Of a stretch of DNA of 64,000 nucleotides, positions 1 to 10,922 are shown piece after piece. The stretch's first letter is position 1; every line of letters begins with the position of its first letter. The stretch comes from Litsea cubeba (lineage: Eukaryota > Streptophyta > Magnoliopsida > Laurales > Lauraceae), in contig CM022944.1 in the NCBI GenBank assembly GCA_012931725.1, positions 38,104,094-38,168,093 of the forward strand, written 5' to 3'. A program made the translations under genes and the position numbers. The notes under the pieces were generated by a model. It did not search any database. It was given only the letters and a program-made list of their open reading frames with translations, and had not been told where the DNA came from.

Positions 1-125
1 CCGGACCTGTCCTTGACTTGCCCTTTCATCTCTGTAAGTAACTTCGTGCCTCTGTCTGGTTTTTTCTTTATTTTTAGGGTTTCTCGACTTCTAGGGTTTA
101 ACTCCGCCGTTTCCCCCCTTTAGAC

Positions 126-2367
126 ATGGGCACCCCTAAGTTTCGGTTAGATACTGACGAGGGCATAGCTAGGTTTAGGGCCACTTACAGTATCCCGGAG
201 GGAGTCCGCCTCAAGCCGGCGGATCCTGTTGACTATGCCGCGCGTCGCTTTTCCGGCGGCTGGATGCCGTTCCCTCTGATCTCTGTGATCGAGGGCGGGG
301 TCAGATTCCCTCTGCACCCCCTGCTTAGGGCTTGCCTTAGCGCCTGGTGTATTACCCCGTGCCAGCTGATGCCCAATGGCTACAAAGTCATCATGGGCAC
401 GGCGAAGCTGAACGAGATCTTGGGGACCAACCTGGGTGTCCATGACATCGAGGACGCCTATGATATCTGCAAGGCTGGGGAAGGAAAGTACTATCTCCGG
501 GTGAAGCAGCAACGAAGAGGCTTCGTCCTGGCCTTGGAGGATTCTAGTAAGAACGCCGAGGAAGATCTCTTCTGTGTGTCGGGGGACTGGGAATTCGGCG
601 CCGGCGAGAGCAGGAGGCTGATGGTCCCTTGTCGCCCCGGGACTGTCCCAAGTAAACACTGCTTCTTTTCCCCTTTTGTTTTGCTTGATTTTGACAATGC
701 CGAGCTGACACTCTTACGAGGCGCAACCTGATCATTCTACTATTACCGTTGCCGTGCCCGCCGGGGTCCCTTTGAACGACCCTACCGCGAGCAGAGCTGC
801 GTCCGGCGCTGATGCATCCACCTCTAGTTCGGAACCGCCGAATCTGACGGAGGTAGTGGATGCCTATTCGTCCGGCTGGGAAGAAGGAATGGAGGGAGGT
901 TCAAGGGCGCCCGGTGTCAAGGATCTGGCGGCCAAGTTCAGGCAGAGGTCTTCCTCCTCTGCGACACCATCGTCCGCCAGCACCCGCGCGCCTTCGGGCT
1001 CGGGGGGTGTTGGCGCCACTTCTGCTCCTGCCCCTGCTCCGAGCGAGGGAGTGCGGCGACGCTCGCCGGATCGCCCGAGGGAGGGGTCCCCGCCCAGGAA
1101 GAAGTCCAAGGTGGGGGAGAAGGACTCGGGGGCTGAACAGCCTCCGAAGGGTAAAACTCCTGTGCGGGCCCCCGGAGTCAAGGCTCCGTCTGAGAAAAGT
1201 GCGCCGGCCAGCGAGGCGGCACGCGAGCTCACCATCTCGGTGGGGCAAGGATCCGTACCGGCCTCCGGGCCTCGAGCTGCCCCTGCGGCATGGAGACCCA
1301 GGATGGAGACGCAGCCTGGGAAGCCTCTGAACGTCGAGGACCGGCTGATGGGGAACGCCAATGTCATTGGAGCCCTCGCAAAAGCCTGTGCCTTGCCGCG
1401 AGACATGGAATTGCACGGGAGGTACGACGATGAGAGCCTGATGGTCTCGTCGATCCAGGCCAATCTTCTGGTGAATATCTGCAATGCTTTTCTTCAAGTG
1501 CCTCACCTTGGATGCTTTTGTTTGACATACTTTCTCTTTTTGTAGAACGTGCAAAGGCTCCTGACTGTGATGGAGAGGAGTGACAGGAGTGTCACAAAGA
1601 TTGCCCAGCTAGAGTCTGAGGGAGAGAGGTTAAAGAAAGAGCTGGAAGGGCTGAGGAAGAGCAGCACCGAGGCGACTACCCGGCTAGAGGACCTCACATC
1701 GCAGGCTCACCAACTGAAGGGTGACATTTGGACGAAGACCAAGAGGATCGCCGAGCTTGAGTCTGAACTAGCCAGGTCGAGGTCTGAATCGGCGGCTGAG
1801 GCGACGAAGCTGCGTGGTGAAGTGCTGGCTGGGCGCGCCGAAATTGAGAAGCTTAAGTCGGGGAATGCCGAGCTGAAGAAAGAGAAAGCTTCCTTGCTGT
1901 CTGAGGCGCAGTCTTCTTTCCATAGGGGGGTGGATCAGGCCACCGAAGAGTACGAGAGGCAGGTGGAGGAAATTACCTCCATCTTGTTCGAGGAAGGGTG
2001 CTTGGCCGCGCTGAGGCACGCGGGGGTTCCCGAGGACCACTCGGTCTATCGGAATCTGCCGAAGTACTCGGACCCAATTCCTGAGCCGAGCTCCACCCCT
2101 TTGGGCGAGAGCGCCCCGGTCGGTGCCCCCGCAGCTGACCCTGCCTCGGATGCTGCCCCAGCTGCCCCGGCCCCGAGCGACGCCCCGGTCGCCAGCGATG
2201 CTTCGGCCATGCCTCAAAGCGAGGCCTCTTCCGCCCCCGCTTCTGGTGAAGTACTGGCCAAAGCCTCCACTGCCGGCGACACTCCAAGCGAGGTTACGGT
2301 CGCGGCCGATGCTGCTGGTCCATCAGATACGGTGATCGACCTGGTGGAGTCGCCGAAGCCACAGTAG
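126..2367 (+). CDS. Spliced antisense gene in the Tat element (putative gypsy-type transposon domain plus coiled coil)
   Basis: Seen: three open segments on the strand opposite to gag-pol. Exon 1 (126-651) carries a conserved block around residues 55-115 (GVRFPLHPLLRACL, LMPNGYK). It resembles the plant domain called 'putative gypsy type transposon' (Pfam Transposase_28, recalled from memory). Exon 2 is Ser/Pro/Ala-rich with basic KKSKV-like patches. Exon 3 (1,546-2,367) is a long heptad-type coiled coil (ESEGERLKKELEGL), then an Ala/Pro-rich acidic tail and a TAG stop. The intron at 1,471-1,545 (75 nt, GTGAAT...TTTGTAG) joins exons 2 and 3 in phase. The first intron is less certain; donor GTAAAC at 652 with an acceptor near 796 keeps the frame. 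The start at 126 is the first Met after a T-rich leader. No stop breaks the coding segments, unlike gag-pol. Function unknown. Confidence 0.72.
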
Positions 2368-2488
2368 TCTCGCCTCTTCTTGCTTTTGGCCTTTTATATG
2401 TATTGCTTTCAGCCTTGTAACATCCTTCGCTTTTAATGAGAACAGAGCTCCTTTACTTCTCTTTTGTTTCTGGGTGTGGTATTGAATG

Positions 2489-2610
2489 CCTTTAATGTGA
2501 CGCGCGACCCTCGAGTCAGAGAGAGTCGAACGGTCTTCATAGCTATCAATACCTTTAATGTGACGCGCGACCCTCGAGTCAGAGAGAGTCGAACGGTCTT
2601 CATAGCTATC
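2489..2610. repeat. 63-bp tandem repeat, two copies
   Basis: Two adjacent copies begin at 2,489 and 2,552 with CCTTTAATGTGACG and contain CCCTCGAGTCAGAGAG. They lie just past the stop of the antisense gene, in the Tat region between pol and the 3' LTR. They are nearly identical, so the duplication is young or has been homogenised. Confidence 0.9.
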
Positions 2611-3781
2611 TGTGCCGACTCTCCGTATTCTGGAGACCATAAATAGCAGTAAGCATGGCGATACGGCCGATGAGGGAAACGGGCGAACGGCTCCACGTGG
2701 CGCCATAGGGATCGCTGGTCATCGAACAAGAAGACGTGCTTCCCGCGTAACGCATGGGAGACTTCGCCTCATAACTTCCTTCGGAGACCGGGCCCTTCTT
2801 CTTCCTATAAGTAGAGGTGGCATGCTCGCCATGGGAGAGGAAAAGAAAAGAAATTAGGATAGCTTAATTCACATAGACGTAGGAGCCATGTCCGGTAACC
2901 CTTTAGAAACATTCGATCTGGGGGGAACCCCTGCGCCTGAGGACGGCTCTCTCCGAGGGGGGAAGCCCGTCGTGGTCTGCGCGCTCTCTGAAAGCGTTCC
3001 TCGTGGACCACGCGCTCTCTGAACGTAGGTCCACGGCCAACCCTCCCCGGTCCGGTTGCACGGGAGTCTTCTGCAACTGTGGGTTGGTGGCGCCCTCTGC
3101 GTCTGGCGGTCCTGCAGGGTCCTGAGTCGGAACGCGCCCCTTGACCGCCGAGCGGAGGGTAGGATCGAGGCCCCGCTGGACCGAGGGGCTCTTCAAACTT
3201 TGGTCTCACTGACCGTAGGGTGTTGAAGAGCTCAGCGAGGTCCAGGGCCTCCGAACTGGAGGGGCTCTTGAATGCTTTGGTCTGACCAACCAAAGTGTAT
3301 TGTAGAGCTCACTGGAATTCAGAGTCCCTCAAAACCTCCAAACAGCGGACCGGAGTCTTCGAGCTTGCATCCTGAAGAGTCGGTGAAGATCAGAGCCTCC
3401 CAGTCTTTATTTCTTTTTCTTCTTTTAGAGGACTGCGAGCCTCCTTTTTGTACTTTGTTTTCTTTTCTGTAACCCTTGTAATGAAGTAATTACAATGAAT
3501 AATTACAATGAATAAAAAGGATGAGTTTTGTGATCACTCAATCTGTGTACAGTGTTTTTATATTTTTTCTTGCTTTTCTCGCACTGTTTTGTAACACTTG
3601 TATTTTTGTGATGCTTTTTTGCACTTCAGTGCTTGCACTGCTCTTCCCTTCTTAAAAACTGACCTTGGCCGAAATGGACTAGCATTGGCCGAGACGAACT
3701 GCCTTGCGCCGAGGTGGACCCAGAATCCCGTTGGTCTCGGCTGTGTGAGCATGAGTTCGGCAATGGTCTCGAGGGGTGTAT
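2611..3781. other. Non-coding Tat spacer with a possible plus-strand promoter and polyadenylation signal
   Basis: No convincing protein was found here. On the plus strand there is a TATA-like CTATAAGTAG at 2,805-2,814, a GC-rich stretch with repeated CTCTCTGAA words near 2,980-3,030, and an AATAAA at 3,511-3,516 in a T- and A-rich context. This spacing would fit a short transcript of about 0.7 kb, but nothing in the sequence shows that it is transcribed. The base composition matches the rest of the Tat element. Confidence 0.5.
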
Positions 3782-4145
3782 AAACCCGGAACTTTAGGAA
3801 ACGACTGAGTGTCTGAACTCGAAGCCTTTTCCAGGGCGGTAGACCCAGGGCTTTAGGAAACGACTGAGTGTTTGAACTCGAAGCCTTTTCCAGGGCGGTA
3901 GACCCAGGGCTTTAAGAAACGACTGAGTGTTTGAACTCGAAGCCTTTTCCAGGGCGGTAGACCCAGGGCTTTAGAAAACGACTGAGTGTTTGAACTCGAA
4001 GCCTTTTCCAGGGCGGTAGACCCAGGGCTTTAGGAAATGACTTAGTGTTTGAACTCGAAGCCTTTTCCAGGGCAGTAGACCCAAGGCTTTAGGAAACGAC
4101 TGAGTGTTTGAACTCGAAGCCTTTTCCAGGGCGGTAGACCCAGAG
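3782..4145. repeat. 59-bp tandem repeat, about six copies
   Basis: The word AGACCC recurs at 3,841, 3,900, 3,959, 4,018, 4,077 and 4,136, an exact 59-bp period. Each unit contains GGGCTTTAGGAAACGACT and CGAAGCCTTTTCCAGG with a few substitutions. The array starts about 80 bp past the pol stop. Minisatellites in this position are typical of Tat-group retrotransposons. There are no unique spacers, so it is not CRISPR-like. Confidence 0.95.
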
Positions 4146-4227
4146 CTGTCGGAGTCAGTCAAAGAGAGGTGACAGATTGATGACAGGGCAAAAGCTGCTT
4201 TCATTGATTCTGAGACTCATTACATCT

Positions 4228-5982
4228 TTAGAAATCGAACTTCTTTAAGTGGGATGCATTCCACGGCCTCGGCAGTGGCTGGCCCTCTAAGTCCTCGAGC
4301 TTGTAGGCTGATCTTCCTGCCATTGAGACTACCCTGAACGGGCCGTGCCAGTTCGGGGCCAGCTTCCCTTCGTTTGGTTCTTTGTCAGCTGGCAGGGTCT
4401 TTTTTAGAACCAGCTCTCCCACGGAGAAGCTTCTTTCTCTGACATTTTGATTGTATGCCCTGGCCAGCCGCTGCTGATAGTCGGTCAGTCGCAGGGCTGC
4501 TACTTCTCGGCGCTCGTCTGCCAGCTCCAGCTCCATTGCCAGGTTCGTCTCATTTCGGCCTTGGTCGACTAGCTCTGTCCTCAGGGTGGGTAGGCCGATT
4601 TCTAAAGGAATGACCGCCTCCATCCCATAGGCCAGAGAGAAAGGTGTCGCCGAGGTAGACCTCCTTGGAGTCGTTTTGTATGCCCATAGCATGCTCGGAA
4701 GCTCCTCTACCCATCTTCCATTTGCCTTGTCCAATCGTTTCTTAAGGCCGTCCAGGATTACTTTGTTAGAGATTTCGGCCTGGCCATTGCTCTGTGGATA
4801 TGCCGGAGTGGAGTAATGGTTTCTGATGCCATGTTCTTGGCAGAAGTCTTTGAAGGACTTGGAGTCGAACTGAGTCCCGTTGTCCGAAATCAGGGTCCTG
4901 GGGATGCCGAACCTCATTAGGATGTTTTTCCAAATGAAGTTCCTGGAGTCCCTGTCCGTGATGGAGGACAACGGTTCAGCTTCTATCCATTTTGTGAAGT
5001 AATCTGTAGCGACTATCAGCCATCTCTTGTTCCCTGGAGCTCGGTGGAGAGGCCCCACAATGTCCAGGCCCCATTGAGCGAAAGGCCATGGACTAGAGAG
5101 GGGACTCAGATCTTGCGCTGGCTGATGGAGAGAGTGGGAGAACTTCTGGCACTTCTCGCATTTCCTGGCGTACACCTGCGCGTCCTTCTGCATGTAGGGC
5201 CACCAGTAACCCTGGCTTATAGCCCTGTAGGCCAGTGATCGACCTCCTATGTGACTGCCACAGATTCCTTCGTGGATCTCATACAGGAAGTTGTCCACCT
5301 TGCTCGGGTGGACGCATTGGAGGTATGGACCTCGGAAGGATTTCCTGTAGAGTTTGCCTTCGGGAGAGAGCCAGAATCGAGCTGCCTTGAGTCTGATTCG
5401 GTGGGCTTCAGTCTTGTCCTCGGGGAGCTGATCTTCCTTTAAGTAAGCGATGATTGGGTCCATCCAGCTCGGGCCGAGATCAGCACAGAGGATTAGCCGA
5501 GATGAGTGGAGCTCTAGGCCTGATCTTGATATCGACCCAACCTCGACGGTCCTTTTCTTTCCAGCTTCGACAGCGGAGGCTAGGCTGGCAAGCGCGTCAG
5601 CGTACGTGTTGGAATCTCGGGATATCTGCCTGACCTCGGCCTTTTGGAAATGAGACAGCAGTTTTTTCGCGAGGGCTAAGCAGGCCGCCATCCTTTCGTC
5701 CCTAGCCTGGTAGTCTCCGGCGAGCTGGCTGGTTACCAGTTGGGAATCGCTGAAGATCACCAGGTGCTGGGCTCTAAGGATTTGGGCGCTGTTCAATCCT
5801 GCTATCAGTGCTTCATACTCTGCCTCATTGTTTGTTGCTTTGAAGTCCAAGGTGAAGGCCTGCTCTATGACCAGCCCCTCTGGCGATTGGAGGACTATGC
5901 CGGCGCCAGCTCTCTTGGAGGTGGACGAACCGTCGACAAAGATCTTCCATGCCGAGGTGGGAGACTGTTCGACCTCGGTCAT
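4228..5982 (-). pseudogene. Tat pol, 3' part: second RNase H and integrase
   Basis: Open 584-residue segment, in frame with the upstream pol but separated from it by a TAG at 5,992-5,994. Residues 10-140 form an extra RNase H domain (WKIFVDGSSTSKRAGAG, NNEAEYEALIAGL, SDSQLV) of the kind that gives Tat elements two RNase H domains. The integrase follows, with an HHCC zinc-binding region (HEGICGSHIGG ... CEKCQKF) and a DDE core (GLDIVGP, DNGTQFDS, YPQSNGQAE). The C-terminal part has the GPFRV motif common at the end of Ty3/gypsy integrases. This part is intact apart from the stops upstream. Confidence 0.9.
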
Positions 5983-6135
5983 TTCGGGTTCCTACCCTAT
6001 GCCCCCCAGTTCCGTGCCGAGCTGGGTCGGAGCCGAGTTTGGCGAGATGAATTCGACGATGAAGTCTGCCAGAATCTGGGCTTTGATCGCAGTTCGGGGA
6101 CGGTACTGTATGTCATACTGCCCTAGTTCAATTGC

Positions 6136-8802
6136 CTACTTTGATATCCGCCCTGAAAAGTCAGCCTTCTGGAATATAGAACGGAGTGGATGCTCCGTGA
6201 TCACCACAATGGAGTGGGACTGAAAGTAATGGGAGAGCTTGCGGGAGGCACTAACGAGAGCCAACGCGAGCTTCTCCAATAGAAGGTACCTGGTCTCGGC
6301 ATCGAGCAGGGTCTTGCTCGTGTAATAAATTGGTTTTTGAATTCCCTCGTCCTCCCTGATGAGGACGGAGCTCACTGCGTGATCCGAGACCACAAGATAT
6401 AAATACAAAACCTCCCCCCGAGTTGGGGTGGAGAGTAAGGGTGGTGACGATAGATAGGTTTTGAGCGCGGCCAACGCCTGGTCGCACTCAGGAGTCCGCT
6501 GGAATTTTAAATTTTTCTTTAGAAGCTGAAAGAAAGGCCTGCACTTATCTGATGACCGGCTAATGAAGCGATTGAGTGCTGCAGCCATTCCTGTGAGCTT
6601 CTGGACTTCTTTCGTGGTAGAGGGGCTCAGAATTCCCTGGATCGCGGTGATCTGGTCTGGATTGGCCTCTATCCCCCTCCGCGTTACCAAGCTGCCGAGG
6701 AACTTACCAGAGGCTACGCCGAAGGCGCACTTGGAAGCATTTAGCTTGAGCTTAAACGCGCGAAGGATGCCGAAGACTTGGCCGAGATCCGCCAGGTGGT
6801 CGCTGGAGTGCACTGATTTGACGACCATGTCGTCGATGTACACTTCCACCGTTCGGCCGAGCTGAGCCTGGAACATCTTTGTCACGAGGCGCTGATACGT
6901 TGCCCCCGCGTTCTTTAGCCCGAAAGGCATCACCTTGTAGCAGTAAGTGCCGCGGCGGGTTATGAATGACGTTTTCTCCTCGTCAGGCTCGTGTAGTGAA
7001 ATCTGGTGGTAGCCTCTGTAAGCGTCGAGGAAGCTCATTCGGTCATGGCCAGCGGTGGCGTCGATCATTTGATCAATCTTTGGAAGGGGGAAACTATCTT
7101 TAGGGCAGGCCGTCCTGTTTAAGTCTGTGAAGTCCACGCACACCCTCCATTTACCAGTTTTCTTTTTAACCACCACCGTATTAACCAGCCAGACCGGGTA
7201 CTGGACTTCCCGGATGGCTCCTGCTTTCAGCAGTTTATCGACCTCTTCGACGACCACGTCTGTCTGCTGCAGCCCTGTCCTTCGGGCCCTTTGCACTACT
7301 GGCTTGTGGCTGGGGTCCACATTTAGCATGTGGCATATGACCTCGGGGTCGACCCCAGGCATTTCGCTTGGGCTCCAAGCGAAGACATCGACGTTCTGCA
7401 TCAGGAACCTTGAGAGTTCGGCTCTCTCCTCGTCTGGCAGCTGAGTGCCGATCAGGAAGAACCTATTAGGGTCCGCCGAGTTTAGCCTGACCTCGGCCAG
7501 ATCCTCAATACTTTTCTTCTCGGGATCTCGTCCGATTTCATCTAGCCCTTTCTCGAATTCGGCGAGGTTGATGCGCTCTGGCTCTTTCTCTGCTGGGACC
7601 GCGGCCAGCATGCACTGTCTAGCTTGCTGCTGATCTCCCTCCACTGTGACCACTTCCATCTTGCCCTCCTTGCTCTCTAATACGAACTTCAGCTTCTGGT
7701 GGAGGGAAGAAGGGACCGCTTCCAACTTGTGGAGCCACGTTCTGCCCAAGATGACGTTGTAGGGAGAAGGGGCGTCCACGACCAGGAAGTCGGCCAACAC
7801 GGAGGCTCCGCCGACTCGGGTTTCCAGGGTGATCCTGCCCTTGGGATAGACTGGCTTGGCGGATAACCCTAGCAAGGGCGCACGGACTTCCGTGAGGTCT
7901 GCTTCCGAGAGGTTCATTTTTTTGAAGCACTCATAGTAGAGGACCTCGGAAGAGCTGCCGGAGTCGACGAGGATCCTCTTCACGGTAAAGTCCCTTAGCT
8001 TCATTGTGAGGAGCAGGGGATCGTTGTGGGGAAGCTGGATTCCCTCTAGATCTTTGTCTGAGAATGATATCGCAGGTCGGTCGCGGCGAGCTCTTTTGGA
8101 TGCCGGTTCGAGCTCGGCTTTCATCACCTCCTTCCCGTGCGATGCCCGCCTGGCCTCGGCACGGGCCTGCGAGCCTCCGCGAGACGAGGGAGAGGGAGCT
8201 GAGGATGCCAGGTGGATCACGTTAATGATTTTTTCGGAATCCTCGCTGTCTGGATCCCGAGCCGCGCTCTGGTGAACTCGGCCCTCGCTGCCGCCGGCAT
8301 CTTCTGCCTTGACGAACTCTGGAATGCGGCCTTCGCCGGCTAGCCTCTCCAGGTACCACTTCAGAGACTTGCACTCCTCGGTCTTGTGCCCGTTACCCTT
8401 GTGGTAGGAGCAGTAGAGCTTGCTTCGGCTGCCGGAGGTGGGCTCATTCCTCAAGGGCGGAGGCCACTTGAAGAACGGCCTGGTCTTTATTTTGTTCATG
8501 ATCTGGTATATCGGCTCCTTGAAGACGACATTTACGCCCTGACCGGCGTTGGTGGGAGGTCTGGGCCTCCAGGTGCCCCTAGATCGGGACGACGTAGGCT
8601 TCGCCGAATTAGCGACCCAGGCCTGCTTGGGCTCCTGCTTCTGGAAGGGCCTCCCGCCTCTCTGCCGAGGCTGGCTGCTCTTCTGCCCGGGCCCCGGGCT
8701 TTCGTCCTCTTCCCGGGCCTGGATTTCATCTTCCTCCCGGGCGACAAAGCGCTTTATCCGGGACATTAACGCCGGCATGGATTTTGGGGTGTCTCCGACC
8801 AA
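6136..8802 (-). pseudogene. Tat pol, 5' part: gag end, protease, reverse transcriptase, first RNase H
   Basis: An 888-residue open segment ending at an in-frame TAG (6,136-6,138) in the sequence RISK-stop-AIELGQYDI, where relatives usually have Trp. The start is gag linker with a CSYHKGNGHKTEEC zinc-knuckle-like motif near residue 130. Protease follows around residue 280 (ILVDSGSSSEVL). Reverse transcriptase has RVCVDFTDLN, FLDAYRGYHQI, MPFGLKNAGATYQ and the catalytic YIDDMVVKS. A gypsy RNase H follows (SDHAVSSVLIRE). It continues in frame through two stops into the second RNase H and integrase. Products act on element RNA in virus-like particles; this copy cannot make the full polyprotein. 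Confidence 0.9.
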
Positions 8803-8895
8803 GTCCTTCTGGAGGTCGTGGCCGGGGATCAGGGCATGTTGGAAGGCAAAGATTGCTATTTCCTCCCTAGTGCCTTCGACCTGGCTGTAAACCGC

Positions 8896-9981
8896 TCAGA
8901 ATCGTTGGGCGAACTTGGCGAGGCTCTCGCCCTGCTTCATTCTCCGGGCGAGAAGGTCCCCCTCTGTCTTGGGGACGACGCTGTAAGCTTGGAACTTCTT
9001 TAAGAAGGAGAGCTGGAGCTGCTTCCAACTCGAAACTGACTTCTCTGGGAGAGCGCAGAACCACTTCAGAGGGAGGTCACCCAAACTGGAGGAGAAGATT
9101 TTGCAGTTGAGGTGGCTCTCGTTTCCCCAGATGGACATCTTCTGGGAGAAGTGTCGAAGGTGAGCGGATGGGTCGGACAGTCCGTCGTAAGGGACGAACC
9201 GCGGGACAGAGAACTTCTTGGGCAAGGGAGTCCGCTCGATGTCTCTCGTGAAGGGTGAGGCCCCCAGATCGATATGGCCACAGATTTGTTTCTGGTCCCG
9301 CACGTCCAGGTTGTGCTAAAGAGCCAACCTGACGCGTTTGTCGAATCGCTCCTGCTCGTCGTCCTTCTCCGGTGTCCGCGCTCTTGGCCTTCGCTTGGAG
9401 TGGTTCGGGCTGCGATGGCTATGGGCTCGGCCATTGCGGCTATGATGACTTCGGCTGTTGCTTGAGCCTTCATCATGGATCTGGCTTCGCTTGTGGTCCA
9501 GATGGTCTCTCAGATCCTCACGAGGAGGCTAGGCTGCCCCGCTCGGGGCGTCCCTCCTCTGTCCCTGAGGATTAGAGACTTGCTTCAACGAGGCAGTTTG
9601 CGCTGCCCTCAGTTGCTGCTGGAGCTCGCGGATTAACCGCTCCTGCTTCTGGAGGAGAGCGTTTTGAGCTGCGACATCTCCTCCAGCGGCAGGAGGTTGA
9701 ACGCGGCACGTCTCTTATACGGCCACGGCTTTATCTTTGCGAGGACGCTCATGTCGACGCTCGTCGCGTCGGGGTGGCGTGACTTCGTCTGCTGATAGCG
9801 AGGCCTCGAGTCCCTCTTGGAGGGGGACCTCGACGTAGAGCTGCGAGCCTAGGCGGTCCTCGCCTGCAGACGTGCCATGCACCGTTCGGGACCGCCCTTG
9901 AGGAGGGACGTCCGTCGACGGTGCTGGCTGCTCGAGCACTGCTCTCGACGATTCTCCGCTCTTCCTAGCTTTCGGAGGCAT
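8896..9981 (-). pseudogene. Tat gag with four in-frame stops
   Basis: The frame of pol extends back to a Met at 9,979-9,981 (MPPKARKSGESSR), the most plausible gag start, 43 bp inside the primer-binding site. It is interrupted by TAA (9,715-9,717), TAG (9,529-9,531), TAG (9,316-9,318) and TGA (8,896-8,898), with no frameshift. Between the stops lie a basic N-terminus, a Gln-rich coiled coil (LLQKQERLIRELQQQL), an Arg/Ser-rich stretch and a retrotransposon gag domain (VPRFVPYDGLSDPSAHL, FCALPEKSVSSWKQL). All four stops can be explained by single transitions from Gln, Trp, Arg or similar codons. Confidence 0.88.
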
Positions 9982-10023
9982 GATTTCTGGGAGATTGAGA
10001 AGGCTGGGAAGGTTGGGATATTA

Positions 10024-10043
10024 CTTCCCCACAGACGGCGCCA
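10024..10043 (-). other. Primer-binding site of the Tat element
   Basis: On the minus strand TGGCGCCGTCTGTGGGGAAG starts two bases inside the 5' LTR. It begins with TGG, the complement of a tRNA CCA end, and is the usual type seen in Tat/Athila-group elements. The tRNA species was not determined. Confidence 0.8.
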
Positions 10044-10045
10044 AT

Positions 10046-10922
10046 TGTAGGTGCAGAAAATAATGACCCACAATAACTGGGGTGCATTAGAGGACTTATC
10101 CAAGGTGATGAAGATTAGGTGCCGCCCGAAAGCCTGAAAGGGAAGAGCAAACGGTCAGAGGACCCTGGCCTGGGCGGCGCAAGGCTCTCCGATGCCAAAG
10201 TCAGTGAATGAACTGGAACAAAGGAAGGAGAGGAAGAAGATAGACAGAGTAACGGCTATTTCTGTTGGATTGTGCGTACCTTGCATGTGGAATGAGGCTC
10301 TATTTATAGAGGCTTGGGTCGTATCTTTGGATGATATCTTGGCGCGGGTCCCATGACTCGACTGGAAGTCATGGTCAGCCCACAAAGTAATTAATGCGGT
10401 CCAATCCAGCCCGCTTTGCATTTAATGCCGGTCGGATCAGCCCACATCGCATTAAATGTGCGTCTTGTTGGGCCATATCGTGTTGGACGCCTTTGGCGGT
10501 AGGGGTACCATCGGATCCGCCCTCGGGCCTTGCCCTGATTTGGCTTTAGCCGCTGGATGCCGCCCTGTCAGTGATCTGGCGAAGATTGTGAACGGCTAGA
10601 TGTCGCATCGTCTCACTGGCTCGCGCCCCTATTCCTCCACGTGTCTGATGACGTGGGGGACGAAGGGTGCGAGTGGAGGTTCTTTCCTGCTTCGGCTTTC
10701 GTCCCGGTTCCTTCAGCCGAGGTGGAGCTTTCAGCCGAGGTGGGCACCTGGGGTAGCCGAGCTCGGCGCTAGACCTTCCTGACTTCGGCCAGGCCCCCCG
10801 CGCTGGTAGCCGAGGTGAGTCTGGCGCCACGTGGGCGGCACGCGGATGGCACGTAATTGTGCTTAGTCCCATCTGATGGCTGTGATTTAGCGTAATCCTG
10901 GAGCTCTGGAAATTTCCCCACA
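10046..10922 (-). repeat. 5' LTR of the Tat element
   Basis: The boundary next to the primer-binding site is clear: plus strand TGTAGGTGCAG, so the LTR ends ...CTACA on its own strand. The outer boundary is set at about 10,922, where the minus strand reads TGTGGGGAAATTTCC; it may be off by 2 bp because of a CACACA run, and no partner LTR is present for comparison. Length is about 877 bp. A TATA box lies inside. Confidence 0.75.
10301..10309 (-). promoter_or_regulatory. TATA box of the Tat LTR
   Basis: The minus strand reads CTATAAATA in the LTR, about 255 bp upstream of its inner end. That position suits the start of the genomic RNA. No other clear promoter element was identified. Confidence 0.6.

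Larger units (their letters stand above)
1..10922 (-). mobile_element. Tat-lineage Ty3/gypsy LTR retrotransposon, left end cut by the window
   Basis: Seen: reading on the minus strand there is a 5' LTR (10,046-10,922), a primer-binding site, gag, then protease, reverse transcriptase, a first RNase H, a second RNase H and integrase, all in one frame. Beyond pol lie tandem repeats and a gene on the opposite strand. No sequence matching the 5' LTR occurs between 1 and 4,200, so the 3' LTR lies left of the window. Known: two RNase H domains, tandem repeats after pol and an extra ORF between pol and the 3' LTR are features of the Tat/Retand/Ogre group. The element is at least 10.9 kb. Six in-frame stops in gag-pol make this copy non-autonomous. 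Confidence 0.9.

Noticed and set aside
34..77. Possible GTAAGT...TTTTTAG intron ahead of the antisense gene
   Set aside because: Only 44 nt, shorter than plant introns are normally spliced.
860..1554. Other open frames on both strands over the antisense-gene exon 2
   Set aside because: They overlap the Ala/Pro/Ser-rich GC-biased exon and have no domain; they are shadows of the chosen frame.
3782..4145. CRISPR-like appearance of regular repeats
   Set aside because: The units touch without spacers and the setting is a plant retrotransposon.
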